A stretch of DNA of 64,000 nucleotides, from positions 314,818-378,817 of the forward strand of contig BJOX01000132.1 of assembly GCA_009731375.1 (NCBI GenBank), written 5' to 3'. Position 1 is the stretch's first letter. Each line of letters begins with the position of its first letter. Below, piece after piece: positions 1-8,875 of this stretch. Position numbers and translations under genes: made by a program. This DNA is from Paulinella micropora (taxonomy: Eukaryota > Cercozoa > Imbricatea > Euglyphida). The notes below the pieces were generated by a model. It saw only the letters and a list, made by a program, of their open reading frames with translations, made no database searches and had not been told where the DNA came from.

Positions 1-41
1 ATTTAATTCATTCTTTAATCTTTTGAAATCCCGATGATATT

Positions 42-72
42 TGAGAATTGCGCTTCGTGCTACGCACTCTCG
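42..72. repeat. Inverted repeat copy 1, left of the capsid gene
   Basis: This 31-bp sequence matches the reverse complement of 1842-1872 at 29 of 31 positions, so the two copies face each other across the capsid gene. The copy is also part of a hairpin, because TGAGAAT at its start pairs with ATTCTCA just downstream at 75-81. It may be a shared promoter, terminator or packaging signal of the small virus; its role is unknown. Confidence 0.8.
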
Positions 73-224
73 CTTATTCTCAAACATCGACAACCATTAA
101 TTATTTTTTACGATGTTTTATGATGACGAAGTCAGAATAAAATATCAATTTATTTTGAATTATTTTTTTTCTATAAATATATTCTGGTGAATTAGTTAAT
201 TTACACTACTTCAAAAAACAAAAA

Positions 225-1685
225 ATGCCTGTCCAATACGGAGGAGAACTAGTCCATCAGACTAAGGAACTGCTCACAGGTAAGTATGAATTGAACAAAC
301 TTACCACTCGTGAAGGCTCACAACCCGTCGCACTTACTACTGCTGGTGGTCTGGAAAACACCTTTGAAATTCCTACTAGACCTTTGAACCTTGCGAGGAG
401 TGTGTTGCGATTTACATACACTCCGTCTGGTGGAGGTGCTGGCGGTCGCTACAATCGTATATATATGGATTGTCTGTCTATGATTAAAACTATTGAATTG
501 CGAAGCCGAAGCGGGCAGTATCTGTGTAATCTTCAACATGTGGGGAACTACACTAAGGTGATATGGAAACCTGAAATGAAGTATGAAAAATTTATGGCAC
601 TTGAAAATCATGGTGCTGGTGTGGCTAGCGGTGCTATGCTTCAAAAGTGTAATGCAGGAAAAGTTGAAATTGGAACTAGAGCAGAGAGAAAGACAATTAC
701 TGATGCGGCGGATACCGCAGGTCTTAAGGCTGCAGTTCAAGCATACTACAAAGTGCCTCTTGTTAATGCTCGTCGCCACGATGATACCGCTCTCGCTGAT
801 AGCACTGCTGGAAATTATAGCCTTGTTAATGTTCCTTTTGAGGAGGCTAAGTATTTTGAAGGCGGTGGTGATAATACTGCTACCCCTGTTATTAATGTTA
901 AGTTTCCTTTGGGTATGCTGTTTGGCACTATTTTTGAACTGGATAAGACTATCGGATTTAATGAAATTTTGGATTTGCGTATTGTGTGGGCTGAAACCAA
1001 CCGCTCTTCATTCTATGGTGCTGATGCGAGTGCTATCTCTGCTGGTGCTGCCGCTACGACCGCTGGGGCTATTGTCTCTAACCTAAATCTATTCCTTGCT
1101 GTTGAGACTGACCCAAATGTCATCCTCGGCGTCCAACAAAAGATTGCTGGTGAAGGTTTTCCGTTTAAGATTGGGTATCCTATCGCTTGGAAGCAAAGTC
1201 TTCAAACAACTCAGCAAAATTTTGTTATCAAAATGAACCGCTCGCAGGGTGAGAGAATTCGTCGTATCTATACATCTGTCTTTAACAGCACTGAGAGTGC
1301 CAATACTTCTTTTGATAATGATAATAGAGCAGATGGTAAAGTTATTACTTATTACACAACACTTGATGGAACTCGTCTCCAACAATTTGACGTTGACACA
1401 TCTGAGAATGAAGACTATATGATTTTGAAGGATAAGTTGAAGGGGAGTGCTATCCTAAACAGCGATGTCTATCATTACAACTGGTTCCACGTAGATACTT
1501 GGGATAACAACCGCCCGCTATGCGATAAGGATACCGACGGCTATGAGGTGAGTGGTCTAAGCCTTGACACCGAGAGACGATATGAATTTTCGGCGACTAC
1601 TCCAAATGCTATCCAAAACCATTACACTTATGCCATTCTTCAGCGAAGTGTGCTTGTTAAGGGAATTGAAATTCTGATGTCTTAA
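225..1685 (+). CDS. Putative major capsid protein of a polinton-like virus or virophage-type element
   Basis: A 486-residue protein from an ATG in an AT-rich leader. The length and layout resemble double-jelly-roll major capsid proteins of polinton-like viruses: an N-terminal part ending in a conserved-looking strand region (ENTFEIPTRPLNLARS), a 'G-x-YL-x-N' segment near residue 100, and a C-terminal jelly roll rich in aromatic residues that ends in a hydrophobic strand (VLVKGIEILM). Such proteins form the pseudo-hexameric trimers of small icosahedral virions. The gene is intact, lies about 190 bp before a second likely virion gene, and belongs to the same AT-rich segment as a family B DNA polymerase fragment, which supports the call. 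Identification is by pattern and context, without a profile search. It could be a distant structural protein of another small DNA virus. Confidence 0.65.
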   Translation: MPVQYGGELVHQTKELLTGKYELNKLTTREGSQPVALTTAGGLENTFEIPTRPLNLARSVLRFTYTPSGGGAGGRYNRIYMDCLSMIKTIELRSRSGQYLCNLQHVGNYTKVIWKPEMKYEKFMALENHGAGVASGAMLQKCNAGKVEIGTRAERKTITDAADTAGLKAAVQAYYKVPLVNARRHDDTALADSTAGNYSLVNVPFEEAKYFEGGGDNTATPVINVKFPLGMLFGTIFELDKTIGFNEILDLRIVWAETNRSSFYGADASAISAGAAATTAGAIVSNLNLFLAVETDPNVILGVQQKIAGEGFPFKIGYPIAWKQSLQTTQQNFVIKMNRSQGERIRRIYTSVFNSTESANTSFDNDNRADGKVITYYTTLDGTRLQQFDVDTSENEDYMILKDKLKGSAILNSDVYHYNWFHVDTWDNNRPLCDKDTDGYEVSGLSLDTERRYEFSATTPNAIQNHYTYAILQRSVLVKGIEILMS

Positions 1686-1841
1686 TGATATTTTATTCAC
1701 AAATCTTTTTTCAAAAGAAGGTTCATAAAACATCGAATGCCATTAAAGTAAAAAAATTAATAGATTAAATAATTTTTTTCTTGTATAATAATATAGGAAG
1801 ACGACGTTTGAGATTATAGATTCAACAAATTGAATCCATAA

Positions 1842-1872
1842 CGAGAGTGCGTAGCACGAAGTGAAATTCTCA
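1842..1872. repeat. Inverted repeat copy 2, just before the second virion gene
   Basis: This is the partner of 42-72 in opposite orientation (29 of 31 matches). It ends one base before the ATG at 1874, so it occupies the 5' leader of the next gene. An overlapping hairpin is possible, because TTTGAGA near 1807 can pair with TCTCAAA at 1868-1874. Its placement in a leader suggests a transcriptional or translational signal, which is inference. Confidence 0.75.
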
Positions 1873-1873
1873 A

Positions 1874-3112
1874 ATGTCCAACCAAAGAAATTTAATCGCA
1901 CAAAATCCAGACGGAGATTTCGTAAATGTAAAAGTAGGGCATGATGGCTATCTTGAGACTAATGTTGAAAAAACAGCATTTGGCGAATTAGCAACATCAC
2001 AATACACCCCGATTATACAAGAAACATTTATGTATAATGTAAATACCTCTAAGTGGAACACAAGCACTACTAGTGCTACATTAGAGCAAAAGAGTGCTAT
2101 GGCATATCTAACAACACAGGCAGTTGGAGGTTCAAGATTATTCATTGAAACAAAAAAGAAAATTAAATATCGTGCTGGTATGGGTGTATGTGTCAGATTT
2201 ACTGCTTTGTGGAATACAAATGAAGCAGGCGGATATTCATCTTATGTAGGTATTGGTGATTCCTTCTTGACGGATGGATTTTTCTTCTCAAGAGAAAATG
2301 GTGTAATGAAAATATACCAATTAAACAACTCCACTGTCATTACCGAGGTTAAACAAAGTCAATGGAATGTAGATAAAGCGGATGGAACCGATTACTTACC
2401 AGCAATTGATTTCAGTAAGGGTAATGTATTTCAGATTAAATATCAATACTTAGGTTTTGGGCAGATATCATTTTATATTGAAAATCCAAACACTGGACAA
2501 TTTCAACTAGTCCATGCTATACGATATGCCAACAGCAAAACTGCTACATCTCTTAATAATACTACTTTACCATTCTTGGCTTCTTTGGCTGTTGGTGCTA
2601 ATCCGCAAATCCAAAATCTTAGAATTGCCAGTGTTGGATGCTTTATTGAAGGAACTGAAATCATAAGAGGTATTCCATTTATTTATGAAAGAACAGCAAA
2701 TACAACAAATGTAGCAACTCATGCTTTTACTATGAGAAATAATACTAATATTATTGGAAACACTATTGCTAATTATAGTATAGTGTATCCTAGACGGCTA
2801 AATATTCTAAATACTGACACTAAAAGTAGCGTAATCATTAAGGTAATAAAAAATGCTACACTTACAGGTGCCGTGTATGCTGAGAACAATACAAATACGA
2901 GTTTAGTTTCGTTTGATACTACTGCCACTATTAGTGGCGGGAATGTGATTGCTGTTGTATTCGTGAATACAAGTGATGCTCAAAGTATAAATTTTGCTGA
3001 TTATGATTTAGATGACATGTTGCCAAGCGAAAGGCTAACTATAACAGCACAGGCTACTGCAAATCAGACTATAAGTATTCAGTATGCTTTTACTTGGATT
3101 GAAGACCCTTAG
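1874..3112 (+). CDS. Putative minor virion or fibre-like protein of the small virus
   Basis: An intact 412-residue protein with viral-type composition: many Asn, Thr and Ile residues, few Cys, alternating beta-type patterns throughout, no signal peptide and no membrane helix. The middle part (roughly residues 90-230) has the spacing of aromatic and glycine residues seen in carbohydrate-binding beta sandwiches. The C-terminal third is a Thr/Asn-rich beta domain. It sits directly downstream of the putative capsid gene on the same strand with a hairpin-bearing leader. A receptor-binding, fibre or penton-like role is an inference from position and composition. I do not recognise the family. Confidence 0.45.
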   Translation: MSNQRNLIAQNPDGDFVNVKVGHDGYLETNVEKTAFGELATSQYTPIIQETFMYNVNTSKWNTSTTSATLEQKSAMAYLTTQAVGGSRLFIETKKKIKYRAGMGVCVRFTALWNTNEAGGYSSYVGIGDSFLTDGFFFSRENGVMKIYQLNNSTVITEVKQSQWNVDKADGTDYLPAIDFSKGNVFQIKYQYLGFGQISFYIENPNTGQFQLVHAIRYANSKTATSLNNTTLPFLASLAVGANPQIQNLRIASVGCFIEGTEIIRGIPFIYERTANTTNVATHAFTMRNNTNIIGNTIANYSIVYPRRLNILNTDTKSSVIIKVIKNATLTGAVYAENNTNTSLVSFDTTATISGGNVIAVVFVNTSDAQSINFADYDLDDMLPSERLTITAQATANQTISIQYAFTWIEDP

Positions 3113-3144
3113 AGAAAAAAATTAAATCTTTGATTTTCCAAATA

Positions 3145-3330
3145 TCACTTTTTAAAATACTTGATAAAATTATTTTTTCTAACTTCATTCATTTCTTCAT
3201 TTTTTTCTAGAAATGAAAGCACACATGCCACATCGCAAAATCTATCATCGTCAATTGAAACTGATAAAACATTTTTTTTCTTACACTCTTTACAAGGTTC
3301 TTTATTTAATAGACATCCTTCTCTGTACAT
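3145..3330 (-). CDS. Small cysteine-containing protein, unknown function
   Basis: A 61-residue reverse-strand reading frame with the pattern C-x6-C-x2-C followed by two more cysteines (C, then C after about 4 residues). This could bind one zinc ion. The tail is Lys/Asn-rich, as in AT-rich viral genes. Its start overlaps the end of the 136-residue gene by 25 nt, so the two may be translationally coupled or may be one frameshifted gene. It belongs to the small-virus segment by base composition. Confidence 0.4.
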   Translation of the reverse strand: MYREGCLLNKEPCKECKKKNVLSVSIDDDRFCDVACVLSFLEKNEEMNEVRKNNFIKYFKK

Positions 3331-3716
3331 GTAGCAGTCGCTATTTCTTCTCCTACATTAGCCTTTATTTCGGTAATTCCAGTTTCTTTCAAGTCACTCG
3401 CCTTAAAAGGAGTGCTCTCTTCTTGCTGACCGACAATATCTTCGATATTGCTTACGCTCTTTCGAGCAGTAAAGGTCGCATGTTGTCCGAAGGACACATC
3501 TTCAACTTTGTTGGAGTCTTCAACTACGTTGGAGTTGTCCGTTATGGTCTCCAATGGAATAACTACTTTCACATTGTCATCGCGGGGTTTGTATTGCTCA
3601 TAGAAAGAAACAATGTCAGGCTTAGTCCATTTAATCGTTGGCTTTTTGACATTACCATCAAGGTTCCATTTTTCAATTTCATTCAAGTAGTCTTGCTTGG
3701 TGCTCAGGTCGGACAT
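3306..3716 (-). CDS. Hypothetical viral protein, acidic
   Basis: A 136-residue intact reading frame, acidic and rich in Glu, Asp, Val and Lys, with no recognised domain, signal peptide or membrane segment. It lies just downstream (in transcription order) of the DNA polymerase fragment on the same strand. It starts at an ATG about 40 nt after the polymerase stop codon and overlaps the 61-residue gene by 25 nt. The N-terminus contains a short helical segment resembling small DNA-binding proteins, but this is weak. Confidence 0.4.
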   Translation of the reverse strand: MSDLSTKQDYLNEIEKWNLDGNVKKPTIKWTKPDIVSFYEQYKPRDDNVKVVIPLETITDNSNVVEDSNKVEDVSFGQHATFTARKSVSNIEDIVGQQEESTPFKASDLKETGITEIKANVGEEIATATCTEKDVY

Positions 3717-3755
3717 GATATATAAAGATTTTTAAAAAATCTTTTAGCAAAAATA

Positions 3756-5144
3756 TTAAGTGTATTTTTTTACTTCACTTTTAATGTCAGTAAATTTATC
3801 AAACCACGGCTGTTTCATAACCCATTCAAAATATGGTTTGTCAATGGTTGCAACATCTTGAATTTTTTTCNNNNNNNNNNCAATCGCATTCTCTACAATT
3901 CCGATAACTTGTCTTTTCGTATATGTAAAACTAAATATCTTTTCTAAGTATTCGCTTGTTATTTTTTTCTTTTGTTTATCTCTTGTAATTTTGTTGTTTT
4001 CTATTATAACTACTTTTCCAGACTTCTCAATTCGCTTAGCAATCCGTAATTCTTCATCAGTATCCAACAATTGGCATCCAGTTCATTTTTTCCATTCTCA
4101 AATAATTCAGTGTTTGTAATACCTAGCCCGCAACTTATTACACTTAACATATTCGGTAAATTCAATGCTTTTTTCGTTTCATAGTTCATACTAAATCCTT
4201 TTACTTTCATACTGGCTTTACCATTATCTAATAAGTATCCATAACATTTCGGCCCGCCTCCCACAAAGGTTTTTATTTTTGCTCCTTTCAATTCATCAGT
4301 CCAATCTCCCAGTAAATCGCCTGTCTCTACATCTGCCTCATTAATTTCTTTGTTAGTCGTATATATTACGCTGTCTGTGTCATGATACAATATCCTATTG
4401 CCTAATCTGTCCATCATATTGTAAAGTCTCATTCTCGCGTGGCATGTAGTAAATAAAGCAACCACAATATTTGTTTTAATCGGGTCGCTCACCGCATCCT
4501 GTTTTAAGTCATAACTGGCTTCTACAATTTGGTCGTTAATTATGTTAATATTTATATTATCCACTGATTTATCGTTCAATAGTTTGTATAAGGTATCTTT
4601 ATCCTTTATCATTTTGTTCTGTGTTTTATTTTGTTTCTGTCCAAACTTGCCCCATAAAGAGTTCAAGCACAACTTAGCCACTGCTCGCCGTCCTTCGTTT
4701 TTAAATATTTTGCTTTCATCCATCTTTACACCCATTTTAACTTCCATGCTGTTTATGTAATTTTGTTTTTCTGCTTCCGTATTACATCCCGCGGGGTATC
4801 CGCTGGACTCTTGTTTTACTTTCAAGAATGTCTTTATGTATTCTTTGAATAGGCTACTGCTTTGTTCTTTCCAGTGCCATACTTCATATACTTTTATCAA
4901 CTTATACCCTTTCTCTAAGGCCTTGTAAATTTCTGGAGTTGCCCATGTACCTGTTATTGCTCGTTCTTTATCTGTGTGCTTACATTCTCCATGTTGCTCA
5001 GTCATTCCGCACTTATCGCATAAGTAATACATCATCTTACCTCTGTCCGCCTTCGGTAAGACAGGGTGTAGTAAGCCTCTCGGCGGTAGCATCTTAACCT
5101 TAGCCACTCCGAAATATTCTCTGTTTATAATTTTATTTTCCATA
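3756..5144 (-). pseudogene. Family B DNA polymerase, C-terminal part, truncated and frameshifted
   Basis: Two catalytic landmarks of family B DNA polymerases are visible. The motif B region around 4639-4668 reads LCLNSLWGKFG (K-x3-NS-x-YG type). Motif C around 4363-4388 reads YHDTDS (the YxDTDS metal-binding site). The start (REYFG... LPPRGLLHPVLP) corresponds to the middle of protein-primed polymerases of virophages, polintons and PLVs, so the exonuclease domain and motif A region are missing. The reading frame changes near 4010-4070, where a second frame (to 3756) continues with polymerase-like C-terminal sequence, and a 10-N gap lies at 3871-3880. This is a dead or badly assembled replication gene. 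Its reverse reading frame runs without a stop into the neighbouring nuclease fragment. Confidence 0.85.
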
Positions 5145-5167
5145 CTTTTTCTTTCCTCCTCGTTGTT

Positions 5168-5239
5168 GGAGGGGGTTTCACCCCCTACCATACCCCCGCT
5201 TTTTTCGTTCAGGGTTTGGAAAGGGGCAGAGCCCCTTCC
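5168..5239. repeat. Two GC-rich hairpins at the edge of the small-virus segment
   Basis: GGAGGGGGTTTCACCCCCTA (5168-5187) is a near-perfect 6-7 bp hairpin. GGAAAGGGGC, AGA, GCCCCTTCC (5218-5239) is a second one. They fall between the AT-rich polymerase fragment and the GC-rich nuclease fragment, where base composition changes sharply. They may be terminators or remains of a viral terminal repeat. Confidence 0.6.
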
Positions 5240-5244
5240 AGGTC

Positions 5245-5737
5245 TAATAATTATATGGAGGTACAGTTCTGTACGCCAGGGGATCCAACCCTTGGCGAGC
5301 ACTACGCTCTTATGGAAGCGGTGGAATTGAACGTACTCCGCGCCAAGCTTCTCCGGCGCCAGGCCGGGCACCGCGGGGATAACATCGTTGTAGAAGCTCT
5401 CGATGTAGGCGTGCAGGCGCGTACCGTCGTCCCGCGCCGCGTCCCACTCGGCCGCAATTTCTTCTTCTGAGCGCTTTTGTTTGCTGGCAAGAACACGAAG
5501 CAGAGCCTCGCGTGGAAACTCGGGAAAAAACGAACTTAAGAGGGAAGAGACACTGCCGGGCAAGGACAGCCACTGCTTGGCATCTAGCCGCAGTTTGTAC
5601 AAGTGAGGCCCTGCCTCAAACACGACCTCTCCATCCGTAGGCAAAGGGTGCAGCCTGGCGAGCACATCGCAATCCGCCTTGTTTTTTTCTAAAAAGACTT
5701 CCAGCAGACGATGAAGGTTCGGCGTAGCTGAAACCAT
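5245..5737 (-). pseudogene. PD-(D/E)XK-type nuclease, N-terminal fragment cut by the small-virus segment
   Basis: From a reverse-strand ATG at 5735-5737 the protein shows the signature order of lambda-exonuclease/RecB-like nucleases common in large DNA viruses: an opening beta strand and short helix (residues about 40-65), the GTRLHAYIESFY helix with G-x3-H and a Glu (about residue 107), and then the strand KGWIPWRTEL with the Glu expected before the catalytic core. The frame leaves this family just after TELYLH, near 5250, exactly where the sequence turns AT-rich. The catalytic D-x(n)-E-x-K part is therefore missing. The open frame continues in phase into the DNA polymerase fragment, making an accidental 667-codon fusion. 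A run of 120 N at 5773-5892 lies just upstream. Confidence 0.6.
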
Positions 5738-5952
5738 CGAACCAGCGACACCAAGAAGGCTTTTTTTTTGGGNNNNNNNNNNNNNNNNNNNNNNNNNNNN
5801 NNNNNNNNNNNNNNNNNNNNNNNNNNNNNNNNNNNNNNNNNNNNNNNNNNNNNNNNNNNNNNNNNNNNNNNNNNNNNNNNNNNNNNNNNNNNGGGTGGGG
5901 GAATGTGGCGGCGGTGTAAATTTTTTTGTTCTCTCTCCTCTGCTCTTTTTTT

Positions 5953-6820
5953 TTATGGCAACAATAAAGAGTTGACATACCAAAATATTTGAGACACCAA
6001 GACCGCGTCGCAACCCGTAGTTAAGAGAACCCAGACAGGATGATACAGAACACGGTCCTTATTCTTGGCGGAGGAGTTGTAGTAAATCAAGAATAGTACG
6101 ACCGACGTTGCGAACGTGACATAGGCTGCAGTGATAGTCTGTACATGGTCGCGCCGGGTGGTAGCGCTTAGCAAGCACACACAGGCGTAAAGAAGCCAGG
6201 CGGCCGTGAGTGCGCCCAAGGTTCGCGACAAGGGCCCATGCTTGTTTGTCGGGCCGGGGGCAGGCGATAGTGAACAGTATTAGTGCGGATAAATAAGTTA
6301 AGCCTAACAGAATTAGGTGCACTACCACCGAACCAGGTATAGGGGGCGGGCTTGCTTCACACAGGAGCAGCAGCATAAGTAAAACATGAGTTTGCGACCA
6401 AACCCACTGTAGGACGCGTTCGTACCGAACGTAATAGTACAGTTGCCAGAGCCACCACTGCACGGGGACAGCCGCGCCGCAGTTGGTTTCGCTAGCCAGC
6501 CCTCTGTACAGCCAGAGTGTTAGCCGGCGATTGAGACAAAGTATGCTAGCTCCAGCAAAGTCAGATATAAGCGCATGGAACAGTGTACTCTTCCGACGTA
6601 TGGCCCGCCAGGTCCTGTACCTATCGGACAGCAACAATGTGCCGCACGTCGCCACGTAAAACCAGAATTCGATGATGGCCAAGAGCCTTATCATTGTGTG
6701 CAGGCGTTGGGGGAAACGTGGTATTGTTACGGTCCTTTTGGTTCTGTCAACGGTGGTTCTTGTTATAGACGCCCGGTTGGAAGCTCTTGTTGCAACGAAG
6801 ACGACAGACTCAGTCATCAT
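5953..6820 (-). pseudogene. Multi-pass (about seven-helix) membrane protein with a frameshift
   Basis: The reverse-strand frame from the ATG at 6818-6820 encodes hydrophobic segments at about residues 45-65, 80-100, 120-150 and 165-190. Near 6231-6250 the hydrophobic pattern moves to another frame, which supplies three more hydrophobic segments before a stop at 5953. Read together they give about seven helices, which would resemble a viral GPCR-like or 7TM protein, but I see no DRY or NPxxY motif. The frameshift may be real or a sequencing error. The start overlaps the stop of the upstream 67-residue membrane protein by 11 nt. Confidence 0.5.
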
Positions 6821-7013
6821 CTGTGTCTTTTTTGCTCAGGATCCCAAGTAAAAGGCTCAGACAGACAAGGCAGACACAAGTAATCAACCAGAGCACTATG
6901 AGCACAGAGCTTTCTTTGCCTGCTAGTGATGACAGCAGCAAAGACAAGAATGTGTACAGTGCTTGTCCGGTTACGACTGCTAGCACCAGTTGTTGGTAGG
7001 GTATTAAATTCAT
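6810..7013 (-). CDS. Small two-helix membrane protein
   Basis: A 67-residue protein starting at the ATG at 7011-7013, with two hydrophobic segments (about residues 8-30 and 36-58) and a basic/acidic tail ending in KKDTDDD. Its last codons overlap the start of the next reverse-strand membrane gene (ATGATGACTGA), a compact viral-style arrangement. A TTTAATA box lies just before the start. I do not recognise the family. Confidence 0.5.
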   Translation of the reverse strand: MNLIPYQQLVLAVVTGQALYTFLSLLLSSLAGKESSVLIVLWLITCVCLVCLSLLLGILSKKDTDDD

Positions 7014-7259
7014 GCCCCCCCCCCTTTTCCCTTATTGCTTACTTGTATACAACTCCCCTCCGGCTTTTCTCTTGGAAGTGCGTTTTTTCAGGCTTGTTCC
7101 GGGAGGAAGAAAAGAGGGGAAGAGAGAGCGCGAGAGAGAGAGAGAGGGGGGGGGGGGGGGGGGGGGACGCGGCCNNNNNNNNNNTCGTTGCCCTCTCCCC
7201 GCTAAACTCTGTAAAACAAGCAAAAGTGTTAAAACCTGGCCTCTCAGTTTTTTTTGGTT

Positions 7260-7676
7260 ATGATAGAGATAGATCTGATCCGCTTAAGAGAGTGGCTGTG
7301 GGAAGAAGCCGAAAGGTATGTAAATCATACAATAGTAGCTGGGCAGCTGGCGCAGAGCATCCGGCCTGTTCCGTACAATTTAAGTGCCTACCTCTGGCTG
7401 GGATTTGTATGTTTAATGTTGTGGCTCGTGCTGGCAGTGGTTAAGGCGTGCATTCGCCGTGTGGCGCAGGCTAATCCCGCGGTCGCTTTGCCCGAAGAAG
7501 CCTCCGCCGTCGTAAAGGATCTCGTGCCAGAAAAGAAAACAGAGTTTAATGATCTAAGCTGCGAGCCCCTGCAGGGAAAACACCCGTGCTGGGACAACAG
7601 AAATATCAGGTGGACCAGACTAGCCAACGACAATACCGACAGTCTCTTTAGAATATTGGCAGACTTGTACGAGTGA
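7260..7676 (+). CDS. Single-pass membrane protein, unknown function
   Basis: A 138-residue protein starting at the first ATG (7260). An amphipathic N-terminal helix (about residues 1-35) is followed by one strong transmembrane helix (about residues 42-65), then a basic stop-transfer patch (KACIRR) and a soluble C-terminal tail of about 70 residues. The positive patch after the helix suggests the N-terminus faces outside. A G-run and a 10-N gap (7175-7184) lie upstream, so the promoter is not fully visible. The 3' end overlaps the end of the convergent gene by 29 nt. Confidence 0.5.
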   Translation: MIEIDLIRLREWLWEEAERYVNHTIVAGQLAQSIRPVPYNLSAYLWLGFVCLMLWLVLAVVKACIRRVAQANPAVALPEEASAVVKDLVPEKKTEFNDLSCEPLQGKHPCWDNRNIRWTRLANDNTDSLFRILADLYE

Positions 7677-8553
7677 GCCCCGACCCCTGCCGCCAAAGGC
7701 AGCCCCGCGCGAGCGCTAGGCACTGTTGCGTCTTGTCCAGTAGCTCTCGCAGCTCGTCCAGGACGGGTGCAACGTGTGACTCTGGAGCCCCCCGCGAGCC
7801 CGCCGGCTCACCGTACAAGTAATGGACGAGTTCTTGTGCGGCTTGGCGTTGGCTGTTGCTACTAGGTTGTATCGTCTTTGTTCCAGTGCCATACCAGTCC
7901 TCCATGGTATCAGGCGAGGGGGGATATAGGTCGTCTCGTTTTATTTCTCTGCCTTTCTTCTTGAACGCATCGTCGGGCTCCGCGGCCCGCGGCCTGGCTT
8001 CCTGCGTAGACCAAACGGGCAGTAGAGCTACTCGCGTTGGAGGGCTCAATCGCCAAGTATCCGACAGTCGTGTCACTACGGAGCCAAAACTGGCGCCAGA
8101 CTGGCACAGCTGTCTCACGCTTTCTTTCCACTGACGATAAAAGGCCTCGTCGCGGCTTCTGGTGGTGCCTTGCAGCGGACCGCTCACGCCTACGACAGTG
8201 TAACTTTGCCTGGCCCAAGCAACACGCTGTTCCAGCATAGCCTTCTCGCCAAAACCAATCGCTTTGCCGGGCGCCGCATACTTGCTGCCAGGACGAAGGC
8301 CTGTGCTGCTCCGGCGATGAAACAGACGGAGCTCTCGCCCCTGTATAGAAACCTGTAGATCCTTGCCCTTGGGGGTTGTCACGTACAAACACTCTACCAG
8401 ACGTAAAGAAGTCTGATCGCGCCCACCTTGTGTTTCCTCGAAGGCTAACATTAAAGGTGAGTATGCATTTTCAGAAAGATAATACAACGCAATGTCTCCT
8501 AATGGCTTGCTGCTAGTGCGCTGCTTCTTTGACACACCACGCCCAGATCGCAT
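7648..8553 (-). CDS. Unrecognised soluble protein, about 301 residues
   Basis: I choose the ATG at 8551-8553; the longer open frame upstream is low-complexity and runs into an N gap at 8739-8748. The protein is basic and Arg-rich, has no signal peptide or membrane helix, and shows a beta-rich first half (residues about 15-110) followed by a region with Trp-rich helices (about 110-170) and a disordered linker. The last 60 residues form a predicted helical hairpin. No family is recognised. It overlaps the convergent 138-residue gene tail to tail. Confidence 0.45.
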   Translation of the reverse strand: MRSGRGVSKKQRTSSKPLGDIALYYLSENAYSPLMLAFEETQGGRDQTSLRLVECLYVTTPKGKDLQVSIQGRELRLFHRRSSTGLRPGSKYAAPGKAIGFGEKAMLEQRVAWARQSYTVVGVSGPLQGTTRSRDEAFYRQWKESVRQLCQSGASFGSVVTRLSDTWRLSPPTRVALLPVWSTQEARPRAAEPDDAFKKKGREIKRDDLYPPSPDTMEDWYGTGTKTIQPSSNSQRQAAQELVHYLYGEPAGSRGAPESHVAPVLDELRELLDKTQQCLALARGCLWRQGSGLTRTSLPIF

Positions 8554-8875
8554 CAAAAAAAAAGTTTCCTCCAACGCTTCCTTCCGGTTCGGTTCCGGTT
8601 TGGTTCTGCTTTTTTTCTTTCTCCTTCCTCCCCTGTCTCCCCTTTTTAATTTTCTAAGACCGCCCTCCAAACCCGTCTGCCCGTCCGTCTTGTCTCTTGT
8701 CTGTGCTTTCCAGTGATCAAAGACGGGAGGGGGGGGGGNNNNNNNNNNTCGAGTAACAATCCTTCCTCTGCTTCTGGGCAATGAAATGGGGTTGTGCGTC
8801 ACAATTCTTTTTTTTTGGCACTTTTTTAAATAAAACTGCTAGTCCTGCTGGGGAAATCCTAATTTGTAGGCCTTA

